NCBI RefSeq assembly: GCF_003977665.1
Contig: NZ_RYYV01000005.1
Location: forward strand, 62,001-126,000
From: Dyella choica
Lineage (GTDB): Bacteria > Pseudomonadota > Gammaproteobacteria > Xanthomonadales > Rhodanobacteraceae
DNA length: 64,000 bases
Reading direction: 5' to 3'
Numbering within the stretch: the first letter of the stretch is position 1; each line of letters opens with the position of its first letter. Of the stretch, positions 12,707-21,581 are shown piece by piece. The translations under genes and the position numbers were made by a program. The notes under the pieces are model-generated. The model searched no databases. It was not told where the DNA came from and worked only from the letters and a program-made list of their open reading frames with translations.

Positions 12707-12773
12707 GTAGGCTGGGATGAAATCCCAGCTTTCGTGCAGCCGGCAATGCTGGGATTTCATTCCAGCCTGCATT
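12707..12773. repeat. Intergenic double-hairpin repeat, copy 1
   Basis: Begins GTAGGCTGGGATGAAATCCC and ends in the matching reversed arm ATTCCAGCCTGC, with an inner pair of half-units meeting around CAGCCGGCAATG. It fills the space between the converging secA and apaH genes and reaches the apaH stop codon. Copy of a family found at least eight times in this window. Confidence 0.8.
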
Positions 12774-13620
12774 AGTCCTCGCCAGGCATCCGCTTGCGAT
12801 GCGGCTCGGCATCCACCGTGATGTATTGCGGTTCCTCACCATCCAGGCGCAGCGCGGTGAGCTTGCCGCCCCATACGCAGCCGGTATCGATACCGTACAC
12901 GTCCATGCCGGCGAAGCGGCCGAGTGCCGACCAGTGCCCGCATACGATGCGGGTGTCGCGCTTGCGCATGCCGGGCACCTCGAACCAGGGGTACATGCCG
13001 GGTTTTTGCGTGCCGGGTGCCCCTTTGCTTTCGAAGTCGATGCGGCCATTGACGTCGCAGTAGCGCATGCGGGTCAGGGTATTGATCGAAGCACGCATAC
13101 GCTCGATGCCCTGCAGGCGGCTGCTCCATGCCGCCGGCCGGTTGCCGAAGAGATTCTTCAGCAGACGCGTATGCCGCGGGCTGGCCAGCTCGCGTTCCAC
13201 TTCCACCGCGCAACGCTGTGCCTGTTTCAGCGTCCAGCTCGGCGCCAGGCCTGCGTGCACCATCGCCCAGCCGATGGTTTCATCCAGATGCAGCAGCTTC
13301 TGGGTGCGCAGCCAGTCGAGCAGCATCGGCGCATCCTCGGCAAACAGCACTTCGCGCAGCTCCGGATTCACACGCGCCTGCGCGTCCTGCTTGCGCTGTG
13401 CGATCGCCAGCAGGCTGAGATCGTGGTTGCCGAGCGTCACTATCACGTTGTCGCGCAACGAGTGCACCAGGCGCAGCGTGTCCAGCGACTGTCCGCCGCG
13501 ATTGACCAGATCGCCACAGAGCCACAGCCGGTCCGCCGCCGGGTCGAAGCGCAGTTTCTCCAGCAAGCGCTGCAGTTCCGGATAGCAGCCCTGGATGTCG
13601 CCGATTGCATAGATGGCCAT
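12772..13620 (-). CDS. apaH: Symmetrical Ap4A hydrolase
   Basis: Hydrolyses diadenosine tetraphosphate to two ADP, and removes Np4N caps from RNA in enterics; cytoplasmic metallophosphatase. The 282-residue product begins MAIYAIGDIQGCYPELQ, containing the first metallophosphatase motif GDIQG. It continues with LCGDLVNRG and VTLGNHDLSLLA, then the C-terminal ICGHWSALGRF motif (histidine metal ligand). The ATG at 13620 is preferred over an in-frame TTG two codons earlier because AAAGG lies 10 bases upstream and the family starts at this methionine. Last gene of the lptD/surA-to-apaH minus-strand series. Confidence 0.95.
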   Translation of the reverse strand: MAIYAIGDIQGCYPELQRLLEKLRFDPAADRLWLCGDLVNRGGQSLDTLRLVHSLRDNVIVTLGNHDLSLLAIAQRKQDAQARVNPELREVLFAEDAPMLLDWLRTQKLLHLDETIGWAMVHAGLAPSWTLKQAQRCAVEVERELASPRHTRLLKNLFGNRPAAWSSRLQGIERMRASINTLTRMRYCDVNGRIDFESKGAPGTQKPGMYPWFEVPGMRKRDTRIVCGHWSALGRFAGMDVYGIDTGCVWGGKLTALRLDGEEPQYITVDAEPHRKRMPGED

Positions 13621-13672
13621 CAGCAAGTCGCCTTTGGGGTCTGCCGTGCGCGTGTCATGAACGAAGCCTCGA

Positions 13673-14056
13673 TCAGTGCAGCGTGCGGGGAATGGATAGC
13701 GTGAAGATCGGAATCGGCGCTTCGAAGCGCGTACCGTCGTCGGCCATCATCTGATAGCTGCCTTGCATCGTTCCGACCGCGGTTTCCAGTACCGCGCCGG
13801 AGGTGTATTCGAAATCGTCGCCCGGACGCATCCATGGCTGCTCGCCTACCACGCCCTCGCCGAACACCTCTTCGACTTTGCCGTTGGCATCCGTGATCAC
13901 CCAGTGGCGGGTCAGTAGCCGCGCGGATACGAAGCCTGCATTGTGCAGCCTGATCGTGTAGGCAAAGACGTAGCGGTTTTCATTGGGGGCGGACTGGTCA
14001 GGGACAAAACGGGTTTGCACCTGCACGTCGATCGTGTAGGGAGACTTGTCTTTCAT
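13673..14056 (-). CDS. apaG: Co2+/Mg2+ efflux-associated protein ApaG
   Basis: A 127-residue DUF525 protein of FnIII-like beta-sandwich fold, genetically linked to apaH and ksgA and associated with Co/Mg resistance in Salmonella; its biochemical role is unclear. The start at [15 protein letters not shown] is chosen because it gives the normal family length. The frame extends 16 codons upstream through the repeat at 14089-14160, which is not coding. Family motifs are [25 protein letters not shown] and MQGSYQMM. It lies 52 bases before apaH. Confidence 0.93.
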   Translation of the reverse strand: MKDKSPYTIDVQVQTRFVPDQSAPNENRYVFAYTIRLHNAGFVSARLLTRHWVITDANGKVEEVFGEGVVGEQPWMRPGDDFEYTSGAVLETAVGTMQGSYQMMADDGTRFEAPIPIFTLSIPRTLH

Positions 14057-14088
14057 GAGGCGCATTGTAGCGGGACTCGCGACGCCAC

Positions 14089-14160
14089 GTAGGTCGGGGT
14101 GCAAACCCCAACATCACCCTGCGCACATTATTCCGATGTTGGGTTTGCACTCCAACCTAC
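14089..14160. repeat. Intergenic double-hairpin repeat, copy 2
   Basis: GTAGGTCGGGGTGCAAACCCC at one end and GGGTTTGCACTCCAACCTAC at the other, each a short hairpin, facing one another. It fills almost the whole space between ksgA and apaG inside an operon. On the minus strand its terminal GTAGG provides the TAG stop of ksgA (14157-14159). Confidence 0.8.
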
Positions 14161-14954
14161 GGGGTATCCCGCAACTTGGCCAACGCCACGAAATCCATCG
14201 GCGCCAAGACCTCCGCCCGCGCCTTCGGATCGATCCCGGCTGCCCGGATGGTCTGGGCATCCATCAATTGCCGCAACGCATTGGAGAGTGTTTTGCGGCG
14301 CTGAGCAAAGGCTGCCTTCACGATCGCATATAGACGCGCTGGGTCGGCGTCATGGCGTGCCTCGGGCGGAAGCGGCGCCAGCCGCACGACCGACGAATCC
14401 ACCTTCGGCGGCGGCCGGAACGCGCCGGGAGGTACGTCGAACAGAGGCTCCACTCGGCAGGCCAGCTGCAACATCACGGATAGCCGTCCATACACCTTGC
14501 TGCCGGGCGCCGCCGCCATGCGATCGACCACTTCCTTCTGCAGCATGAAATGCATGTCGGTGATCGACGCCGCATGATCGATGCAATGAAACAGGATGGG
14601 GCTGGAAATGTAATAGGGTAGATTGCCGGCGATGCGCAGACGCTCCACCCCCGCCTGTCGCGCCATTGCGGTGAAATCCACCTTCAGAACGTCGGCATGC
14701 ACGATCGACAGCTCGCCAACGCCGTTTGCCTGTTCGCGCAGCCGCGGGATCAGGTCGGTATCCAGCTCGATCGCAGTGAGCTTGCCGGCGGCGCGCAGCA
14801 ACGGAAACGTCAGCGCACCTTCGCCAGGACCGATTTCGACCATGAAATCATCCTGGCGTGGCGAGATGGCGGCAACAATGCGCTCTATGTAGCGCCGTTC
14901 GTGCAGGAAGTGCTGGCCAAAACTCTTTTTGGGGCGGGCAGAGGTATTCATCAT
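14157..14954 (-). CDS. rsmA: 16S rRNA dimethyladenosine transferase
   Basis: KsgA/RsmA dimethylates two adjacent adenosines in the 3'-terminal hairpin of 16S rRNA late in 30S assembly. The 265 residues begin MMNTSARPKKSFGQHFLHE. The SAM-binding loop is EIGPGEGALT, and motif IV is NLPYYIS. The chosen ATG overlaps the pdxA stop (ATGA); the next codon is also ATG. Its stop codon TAG lies inside the flanking repeat element. Synonym ksgA. Gene order surA-pdxA-rsmA-apaG-apaH matches E. coli. Confidence 0.96.
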   Translation of the reverse strand: MMNTSARPKKSFGQHFLHERRYIERIVAAISPRQDDFMVEIGPGEGALTFPLLRAAGKLTAIELDTDLIPRLREQANGVGELSIVHADVLKVDFTAMARQAGVERLRIAGNLPYYISSPILFHCIDHAASITDMHFMLQKEVVDRMAAAPGSKVYGRLSVMLQLACRVEPLFDVPPGAFRPPPKVDSSVVRLAPLPPEARHDADPARLYAIVKAAFAQRRKTLSNALRQLMDAQTIRAAGIDPKARAEVLAPMDFVALAKLRDTP

Positions 14955-15943
14955 TTTTTGCTGCGGGCGGCCAGATCCAGTGCCATGTGCGCCGCTGCGA
15001 TCAAGCTGGATGGATCCGCCTTTCCAGTGCCGGCAAGGTCGAGCGCGGTGCCGTGATCGACGGACGTGCGAATGAAGGGCAGGCCGAGCGTGATGTTCAC
15101 CGTACGGTCGAACGCTTCGCTCTTGAGCACCGGCAAGGCCTGATCGTGATACATCGCCAACACGGCGTCATACCGGTGGCGCTGCGCGGGAACAAACGCG
15201 GTATCGGCCGGCAAGGGGCCCAGCAGCTGCATGCCTTCCTGGCGCAGCCTGTTCATCAGCGGAATGATCGTGTCGATCTCCTCGCGCCCGATATGTCCGC
15301 TTTCGCCGGCATGCGGATTGAGGCCGAGCACGGCGATGCGTGGTTCGCTGAAGCCGAATTTCGCGCGCAGCTCGTTGTGCACGATGCGCAACGTGCGCTC
15401 GAGCGACGCGGCTTCGATGGCGGCGGAAACTGCACGCAGCGGCAAATGGGTAGTGGCCAAGGCCACGCGCAGTTGGGGGCTGGCCAGCATCATCACGACG
15501 TCGGCGTGACTGTGCTCGGCGAAAAACTCGGTATGGCCGCTGAAACGAATGCCGGCGTCGTTGATCGAGGATTTCTGCAGGGGGGCCGTAACGACTGCAG
15601 CGTAGCGGCCACTCCGGCATCCATCCGCGGCCTCGGTCAGCGTGGCCAGCACGTGCCGGGCGTTGCGCGGATCGGGATGGCCAGGGAGTTCGGGTTCGAG
15701 TAGCGGAATATGCCTTACGCGCAGCGTGCCGGGCGGGCGCAGTTCGGGGCTTTCACCGTCATCGTCCAGCAAGCGGATGGCGACGCCACAGCGTTTCGCC
15801 GCGCGTTCAAGCAAGCCTCGATCGGTCAGCGCAATGAAATTGGCCGCCAGCGGGGTGGCGGCCAATCGGACCAGCAGCTCGGGACCGACACCGGCCGGCT
15901 CGCCGGCAGTCAGGGCGAGCCGCGGCAGCGCAAGACTGTTCAC
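14951..15943 (-). CDS. pdxA: 4-hydroxythreonine-4-phosphate dehydrogenase
   Basis: NAD-dependent enzyme of the deoxyxylulose-5-phosphate-dependent pyridoxal phosphate pathway. The 330-residue product opens with LALTAGEPAGVGPELL. The three divalent-metal histidines are in FSGHTEFFAEH, ATTHLPLRA and AMYHDQALPVLK, and NPHAGESGHIG is the family phosphate-binding segment. It starts 23 bases after surA and overlaps rsmA by four bases, consistent with one transcript. Confidence 0.96.
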   Translation of the reverse strand: MNSLALPRLALTAGEPAGVGPELLVRLAATPLAANFIALTDRGLLERAAKRCGVAIRLLDDDGESPELRPPGTLRVRHIPLLEPELPGHPDPRNARHVLATLTEAADGCRSGRYAAVVTAPLQKSSINDAGIRFSGHTEFFAEHSHADVVMMLASPQLRVALATTHLPLRAVSAAIEAASLERTLRIVHNELRAKFGFSEPRIAVLGLNPHAGESGHIGREEIDTIIPLMNRLRQEGMQLLGPLPADTAFVPAQRHRYDAVLAMYHDQALPVLKSEAFDRTVNITLGLPFIRTSVDHGTALDLAGTGKADPSSLIAAAHMALDLAARSKK

Positions 15944-15966
15944 CGCTTAGCCGTACTGCGTCGCCA

Positions 15967-17313
15967 TTACGACGCAGCCTTGCTATTGCCGGCAGCGGGC
16001 TCGTCCAGCTCCGGCACAAGAATCTTCACGTACGAACTGGAGCGCAGGTCGCGCAGGAAGTCGTCGTAAGCCTGGTCGGCCTTGCGGTTGCCAATGGCCT
16101 GGCGCGCCTGGTTGTGTGCAATCTCGGTGGTCATGTCGCTGTTGCGCGTGCCAAGGCGTTGCAGGATGTGCCAGCCGGCCTCGCTCTGGAAGGGTTGCGA
16201 GACCTCGTTGTCCTTCATGTCCGCCAGCTTCTGGCCGATCATTGCACCCCAGTCACCCTGCTGGAACCAGTTCATGTCACCGCCCGCGTTGGCCGTGGTG
16301 TCGTCATTGGAGTTGTCCTTCGCCAGCTTGGCGAAGTCCTCGTGCTTGTTGACGATGCGGCTGTAGAGATCCTGCGCCTTCTGCTGGGCCTGCGTCTGCG
16401 ACAGCAGTTCGCTGGGGCGGATCAGGATCTGGCGCGCATGGAACTCGGTCACCATCTGCTTGGCCTGGGCGCGCTGATCCACCAGCTGAAGGATGTGGAA
16501 GCCGGTTGGGCCATGCAGGATGCCGCTGGTTTCGCCGGGCTTCAGGCTACTGATGGTGTCGACGAAGGCCGGCGGCACTTCATCCACGCGGCGCCAGCCA
16601 AGATCACCGCCATCCAGTGCGTCCTGGGCGTCGGAGAAGCGGATGGCCGCCGCCTTGAACGGCATGCCGCCCTTGACCGCGGCCAGTGCCTGCTCGGCCT
16701 TGCTCTGAGCGGACTGGATGTCCGAGGCGGAGGCGCCGCCGGGGATGCTGACTTGAATGTGCGCCAGATGCACTTCACCCGCCTTGTAGGTGGGGCTGTT
16801 GAGCAAGTTGTTGATTTCGCTCTCGGTCACCGAGACCGAACTGCGCACCACGTTTTCATGCAGCTTCTGCACCACCAACTGGTCGTGCAATTGCTGGCGG
16901 TAGGCGGCGTAGCTCATGCCACTCTGTTCCACTGCGGCACGCAACTGCTCGGGCGCCATCTTGTTCTGCGCGGCCACGGCCTGCACGGCTTGGTCGACGT
17001 CGGCGTCGGACACACGGATGCCCTGGTCATCGGCGCGTTGCAACTGCAGCTTCATCAGGACCAGGCGATCGAGCACCTGCCGGCGCAGCACATCGATGGG
17101 AGGCAGTTGTCCAGGTTGGCTGGCGTACTGCTGCTGGATCGCGGCGACGGCGTCGTTCAGTTCGCTCTGCAGGATCACCTCGTCTTCGACGACGGCAACG
17201 ATGCGGTCGATCGGTCCGGAGCCCGAGTCCTGCGGCGCCAGGAACTGAGCCTGGGCCAGCGACGGGATCGCCGTGACGATCGTCAGCGCGAACAACGCAA
17301 AAATCTGCTTCAT
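15967..17313 (-). CDS. surA: Periplasmic chaperone and peptidyl-prolyl isomerase SurA
   Basis: Escorts outer-membrane proteins, including LptD, through the periplasm. The 448-residue product has a signal peptide (MKQIFALFALTIVTAIPSLAQA), a SurA N-terminal chaperone domain (about residues 30-150) and two parvulin domains. The first begins near AGEVHLAHIQVSIP and the second near EFHARQILIRPSE; the FHILQL and WHILQRLG segments close each domain. It lies 109 bases downstream of lptD, its major client. The ATG lacks a strong upstream ribosome site. Confidence 0.96.
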   Translation of the reverse strand: MKQIFALFALTIVTAIPSLAQAQFLAPQDSGSGPIDRIVAVVEDEVILQSELNDAVAAIQQQYASQPGQLPPIDVLRRQVLDRLVLMKLQLQRADDQGIRVSDADVDQAVQAVAAQNKMAPEQLRAAVEQSGMSYAAYRQQLHDQLVVQKLHENVVRSSVSVTESEINNLLNSPTYKAGEVHLAHIQVSIPGGASASDIQSAQSKAEQALAAVKGGMPFKAAAIRFSDAQDALDGGDLGWRRVDEVPPAFVDTISSLKPGETSGILHGPTGFHILQLVDQRAQAKQMVTEFHARQILIRPSELLSQTQAQQKAQDLYSRIVNKHEDFAKLAKDNSNDDTTANAGGDMNWFQQGDWGAMIGQKLADMKDNEVSQPFQSEAGWHILQRLGTRNSDMTTEIAHNQARQAIGNRKADQAYDDFLRDLRSSSYVKILVPELDEPAAGNSKAAS

Positions 17314-17422
17314 CAGTGAACAGCCTTCTGTCGCCGGTGGCGAAGGATTGGTAAACGATATGGCTCAAAAAGCGGCCGCGATGGCTGCTCTTTCGAGGGC
17401 GTCCGAACCTGCCTGGACGCGC

Positions 17423-20020
17423 TTATTGATAGCCAAGGATATCACGCCGCAGTACGCTCTCCGTCTGGCCGCTGAAGGCGCCTAGCCCCTTGAATTCCAA
17501 CTGGAACATGACGGCAGTGTCGCTCCCCGGCGGCTTCTGGCCCGGTGGCAGGCTGGCGATCACGCCGTAATAGCCGGTGACGTAATGGCGGGCCACCAGG
17601 GCCACCTTCACGCAACAGCCCTCGTACTGCACGCCAGCCAGGCCCTCCACCGTGCGCTTGTCCCTCATCGAGTAGGTCCACTCGCCGATCAGGCGCCAGC
17701 GTTCCGTGAGCGGATAGACCGTCGAGGCCTGATATTGTTCCAGCAGGCCGCGACGGAAGCGGTAGGAGAAGTTGAGGATGCCGTCGAAGCCCAGGCGGCG
17801 CTGCACCGTGAACGTGCCCAGGTCAGTCTGCCGGGTGTTCGGGTTCCACAGGTATTCGCTGCTGGCCGTCCACTGGTCGTCGAGTTGGGTGCTGAGTTCG
17901 ACGACGTAGTCTGAGCCGCGCCAATCCGTGGTGGCCTGGCAGCCATTGGGATTTTGGCGGGGCGTACCGTCGTAAACGGTACAGGGCGACTGCACCTTTT
18001 GGGGCGTGAAATAGTGAATCTGCCCGAACGTGGCTGACAGCCGCTCCACGCCACCGTCATCAAGCAGGCGCGTGGTGACGGCAGCGGTCAGGTTGTTCGC
18101 GTTCATCTGGCGGTCTGCGCCTGAAAACTGGTTCGGCGCAAACAGCATCCAGTCGTCGAACGCCATCGGCGCGGTATCGAACAACGGCAGGTTGTTCTGA
18201 TTGCGATACGGTACATACAGGTAGTACAGCCGCGGCTCCAGCGTTTGCGTGTAGTGCGTATCGAACAGCGAGGTGCTGCGTTCGAAGATCAGCCCCTGGT
18301 CCAGACTGAGGATCGGCAGCGCGCGGCTCGGATTGCTCTGTGTGAACGGTGAGAGTGACTTGGCTTTGGGGTCGGCAGGGAGGGGAAGCGCGCCGTAATA
18401 GCTGTAGCGCTGGTAGCCACTGTCAAGCGAATAGCCGGTATAGCGGTAGGCCAGCTTGGGCTTGATGAACCATGCCGCACCCCGGAAATCCGCGTCGACG
18501 TAGGGATACAGGTCGATACGTGAGCCTTCCACCTGGTCGAATTTGTGGAACTTCACCGCTTCGCTGGTCAGGCCAACGTCGTACCAGCGGGCGAACGGAA
18601 TATCCATGTTGAACGTGGCGCGCGGCAGGCGCTTGTAGGGTTCCACGCTGTTCGGTTGTGACGGATCCACGTTCTGGTAGATGTCGCCGCCCACCGAAGC
18701 GCTCCACCAGTTGCCGGCGCCGTTCAGATAGACGCTGGAATACAGCAGCGCGGTGGAGATGCTGAACAGGTCGTCGCCGAAGTCGCGCAGGTAGTTCCGG
18801 TCCGACGCGCGGTTGATGTTCGTGTTGAGCGACCAGCCCGGCCACAGGCTGGTCGTGTTGACGAAGCGGTACAGGTAGCGCTGCCGACCTTGTGTGTCGA
18901 TCGAGGTCGGGGTGAGCTTCTGGTCGTTGTAGTTGTCGTGGGGCAGGAATTCGAACTGGAACTGGCCGCTGGTGCGCGGGAACAGGTAGCGCACCTCGCC
19001 GGACAGCATCGCGCCGCGCCGGCTGTAGTAGCGCGGCGTGAGTGTGGCATCGTAGTTAGGCGCCAGGTTGAAGTAATACGGAATGCGGAACTGATAGCCG
19101 GCACGGCTGGTGTGCTCGAAGTACGGATACAGGAAGCCGCTCTGGCGATCGTTGTTGAGCGGGAACGACATCCACGGGAAATAGAAGAACGGCACCCCGT
19201 ACATGCTCATGGTGGCGCTGTGCGCCACGCCACGGCCGGTAGTGTCGTCGGTGTCGATCTCCCTGGCACGCAACTCCCAGATGTGGCCGCCGACGTCGCA
19301 GGTGGAATAGCTCGCCATGGTGTAGCGGTTGCGATCCGCGTCCAGCATTTCCGCGCGCAACGCGGTGCCGTTGCCGTGCGAATCAAGCAACTGGTAGCGC
19401 ACGTTGCCGCTCGCCAGCCCGGTGCTGTTGCCGGTATTGCCGGTGATATGGTCGGCCGACACCAAATGGGTGGCTTCCTGATAGTTCACGTTGCCGCGGG
19501 CATCGTAGTCGGTGGTATCGCTGTTGTAGTCTGCGACGTCCGCGTGCAGTTCCTGGTCGGCACGGACGGTTTTCACGTGGCCGTCCAGGTGATAGGTGAT
19601 CTGGTCCGGACTTTCCACATGGTCGGCCCATACTTGGGTGTTGGCCGAGGCGCGCAGGGCCGAATCCCTGCTCAGGAACGGATCGTAGAACTCCAGCATG
19701 CCGTTGGGTCTGCACAGCGCGAAGTTGTCTGGGCGGGGGGGGCAGATGAACTCGCCCAGGGGGCAGACCACCTCCGAGCCGTTCAGCGTGGCCTTGGGGT
19801 GTTTGGTCTGGGAAGAAGCATGGGCGCCCTGACTGCTGAACAGAGCAGCGGCAGCAGCGATTGCTAGCAGGCGGCGTGGAGGCAGAGAACGAGAGGGCAA
19901 CAGGCTCTTGGGCTTCACGGAGGCGATCAATCGGCGACGAAGGGGCGTTAAGCTATCAGAAAGGCCCTTCGTACGGCATCCGTCCCGGGCATGCTCTGAT
20001 CCATCCCTTGCCCTCGGCAT
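17423..20020 (-). CDS. lptD: LPS-assembly protein LptD
   Basis: Outer-membrane beta-barrel that, with LptE, inserts LPS into the outer leaflet. The protein has an N-terminal beta-jellyroll (OstA/LptA-like; TQVWADHVESPDQITYHLDG onward) and a large barrel domain. Cysteines fit the essential disulfide network: CPLG, FICPP and ALCRP near the mature N-terminus and an adjacent Cys pair in YEGCCVKVAL near the C-terminus. The start is uncertain. The ATG at 20020 gives 865 residues with a basic 45-residue N-extension. A GTG at 19918 (VKPKSLLPSRSLPPRR) would leave a normal signal peptide ending GAHAS. Confidence 0.93.
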   Translation of the reverse strand: MPRARDGSEHARDGCRTKGLSDSLTPLRRRLIASVKPKSLLPSRSLPPRRLLAIAAAAALFSSQGAHASSQTKHPKATLNGSEVVCPLGEFICPPRPDNFALCRPNGMLEFYDPFLSRDSALRASANTQVWADHVESPDQITYHLDGHVKTVRADQELHADVADYNSDTTDYDARGNVNYQEATHLVSADHITGNTGNSTGLASGNVRYQLLDSHGNGTALRAEMLDADRNRYTMASYSTCDVGGHIWELRAREIDTDDTTGRGVAHSATMSMYGVPFFYFPWMSFPLNNDRQSGFLYPYFEHTSRAGYQFRIPYYFNLAPNYDATLTPRYYSRRGAMLSGEVRYLFPRTSGQFQFEFLPHDNYNDQKLTPTSIDTQGRQRYLYRFVNTTSLWPGWSLNTNINRASDRNYLRDFGDDLFSISTALLYSSVYLNGAGNWWSASVGGDIYQNVDPSQPNSVEPYKRLPRATFNMDIPFARWYDVGLTSEAVKFHKFDQVEGSRIDLYPYVDADFRGAAWFIKPKLAYRYTGYSLDSGYQRYSYYGALPLPADPKAKSLSPFTQSNPSRALPILSLDQGLIFERSTSLFDTHYTQTLEPRLYYLYVPYRNQNNLPLFDTAPMAFDDWMLFAPNQFSGADRQMNANNLTAAVTTRLLDDGGVERLSATFGQIHYFTPQKVQSPCTVYDGTPRQNPNGCQATTDWRGSDYVVELSTQLDDQWTASSEYLWNPNTRQTDLGTFTVQRRLGFDGILNFSYRFRRGLLEQYQASTVYPLTERWRLIGEWTYSMRDKRTVEGLAGVQYEGCCVKVALVARHYVTGYYGVIASLPPGQKPPGSDTAVMFQLEFKGLGAFSGQTESVLRRDILGYQ

Positions 20021-20164
20021 TCATTCCAGTAGGCCTGCAGGGCGTGTCGGGTGGCGCAAGGCAGGTGGTCGTCTGGACTGCTGCGGGCGCAGCCCGTCAG
20101 ACTCGCATACAGTTCGGCCGCAAGCGTGCAGTGACGGGTACCAGGAATAGATCTCGGAGCGCGA

Positions 20165-20581
20165 ATGAATCAGCACAAACCCCAAAAGACCGACGAAGAA
20201 TGGCGCGCCAGCCTGGATCCGGCGCAGTACGCGGTGTGCCGCTGCTCGGCCACCGAGCCGCCCTTCAGTGGCAAGTGGTACAAGCACAAGGAGGCGGGAA
20301 CCTACCTGTGCGTGGCATGCCACGCGCCGTTGTTTGCCTCCGAAGCCAAATACGATTCCGGCTCCGGCTGGCCGAGCTTCTTCCAGCCGATCAAGCGCGA
20401 GACGGTCAACCTGGTGCCGGACGAGAGCCACGGCATGCATCGTACGGAGGTGCGATGCGCGGTATGCGACTCCCATCTGGGACATGTTTTTCCGGACGGA
20501 CCCAAGCCGACCGGCTTACGTTACTGCGTCAACTCGGTGGCCCTGGATTTTGCGCCCGACCCCCATTCCCTTGCGCCGTAG
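20165..20581 (+). CDS. msrB: Peptide-methionine (R)-S-oxide reductase MsrB
   Basis: Reduces methionine-R-sulfoxide residues in proteins. The 138-residue length is typical of stand-alone MsrB. Zinc-binding CxxC pairs are CVAC and CAVC. The substrate motif is [11 protein letters not shown], and the catalytic cysteine sits in [11 protein letters not shown]. An additional CRC lies near the N-terminus. There is no signal peptide, so it is cytoplasmic. It diverges from lptD with a 144-base intergenic region. Its stop codon TAG is the start of a repeat element. Confidence 0.96.
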   Translation: MNQHKPQKTDEEWRASLDPAQYAVCRCSATEPPFSGKWYKHKEAGTYLCVACHAPLFASEAKYDSGSGWPSFFQPIKRETVNLVPDESHGMHRTEVRCAVCDSHLGHVFPDGPKPTGLRYCVNSVALDFAPDPHSLAP

Positions 20582-20652
20582 GCTGGGTTGGGAAACCCAG
20601 CATCGCCATGCATGCAATGCCCCGCGATGCTGGGATTGGCATCCCAGCCTAC
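20578..20652. repeat. Intergenic double-hairpin repeat, copy 3
   Basis: Seventy-five bases with arms GTAGGCTGGG and CCCAGCCTAC. Each half is itself a hairpin (GGCTGGGTTGGGAAACCCAG and GCTGGGATTGGCATCCCAGC), and the inner halves share GCATCGC/GCGATGC. It lies between the converging msrB and the deacetylase-family gene. The TAG at 20579-20581 terminates msrB. Confidence 0.85.
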
Positions 20653-20656
20653 AGGC

Positions 20657-21577
20657 CTAATTCATCAGCGCACTTACATGCGCGCCCACGCTGGCTGCCA
20701 GTGCCTGCAGGTCGTAGCCGCCCTCCAGGGTGGAAACCAGCCTGCCACCCGCGTGCGCATGGGCCAGGTCGACCAGCCGCTCGGTAATCCACGCGTAGTC
20801 CTCGGTCTGCAGTTGCAGATTCGCCAGCGGGTCGCGCTGATGCGCATCGAAGCCGGCCGACACCAGCACGAGCTGAGGCTTGAAGTCATGCAGCTTGGGC
20901 AGTAGCACGTCGTTCCACAACGCGCGGAACTCCTCGGAACCCTCGCCGGATGACAAGGGCGCATTGACGATATTGCCCACGCCCCGTTCCTCCGGGCTGC
21001 CGGTGCCCGGATACAGCGGCTGCTGGTGCGAAGAAATGAACAGCACCCGCGGCTCACGCTGAAAAATATCTTGCGTGCCGTTGCCGTGATGCACGTCGAA
21101 ATCGGCGATCGCCACCCTCTTCAGGCCATGCGCAGCCAGTGCGTGCGCAGCACCTATGGCGACATTGTTGAAAAGGCAGAAGCCCATCGCGGCATCGGGG
21201 GTGGCATGGTGGCCGGGAGGGCGCACCGCACAGAAGGCGTGCGTAGTGTTCCCCGACATCACGGCATCCACCGCGGCGACCAGGGCACCGGCAGCGCGCA
21301 AGGCGGCCTCGGCCGAGGCCGGCGACATCAAGGTGTCCTCGTCGAGCCGCACGGCTTCCGAGTCGGGCGTGATGGCCAGGATGCGATCCACATGCTCCGG
21401 GGTATGCACCCGCAGCAGATGTTCACGGGAAGCCCGCGGCGCTTCGATGCGATCCACGCTGGCGTAGCGGTCCTGATCCAATGCCTGCAATACCGCGCGC
21501 AGACGGGCGGGGGACTCAGGATGGCCCGCGCCAGGATCGTGCTGCAGGCATACGGGGTGGGTAAACAGCTGCAGCAT
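20657..21577 (-). CDS. Histone-deacetylase-family zinc amidohydrolase
   Basis: Member of the arginase/deacetylase fold (class II-like HDAC, acetoin-utilisation AcuC and acetylpolyamine amidohydrolase relatives). About 306 residues. Active-site elements are all present: RPPGHHA with the tandem histidines, the zinc motif DFDVHHGNGT, SAGFDAHQRDP with the second aspartate, and LEGGYD. The true substrate (acetyl-lysine, acetylpolyamine or another amide) cannot be told. The start at MLQLFTHP matches family N-termini; an ATG at 21610 (MSVAASQQ) has a better ribosome site (GAGGTG) and would overlap the adenosyltransferase gene. Co-directional and nearly contiguous with the two upstream genes. Confidence 0.88.
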   Translation of the reverse strand: MLQLFTHPVCLQHDPGAGHPESPARLRAVLQALDQDRYASVDRIEAPRASREHLLRVHTPEHVDRILAITPDSEAVRLDEDTLMSPASAEAALRAAGALVAAVDAVMSGNTTHAFCAVRPPGHHATPDAAMGFCLFNNVAIGAAHALAAHGLKRVAIADFDVHHGNGTQDIFQREPRVLFISSHQQPLYPGTGSPEERGVGNIVNAPLSSGEGSEEFRALWNDVLLPKLHDFKPQLVLVSAGFDAHQRDPLANLQLQTEDYAWITERLVDLAHAHAGGRLVSTLEGGYDLQALAASVGAHVSALMN

Positions 21578-21581
21578 GCTT

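Noticed and set aside
16114-17319. 401-codon open frame opposite surA
   Set aside because: Antisense to surA with no motif similarity; high-GC shadow.
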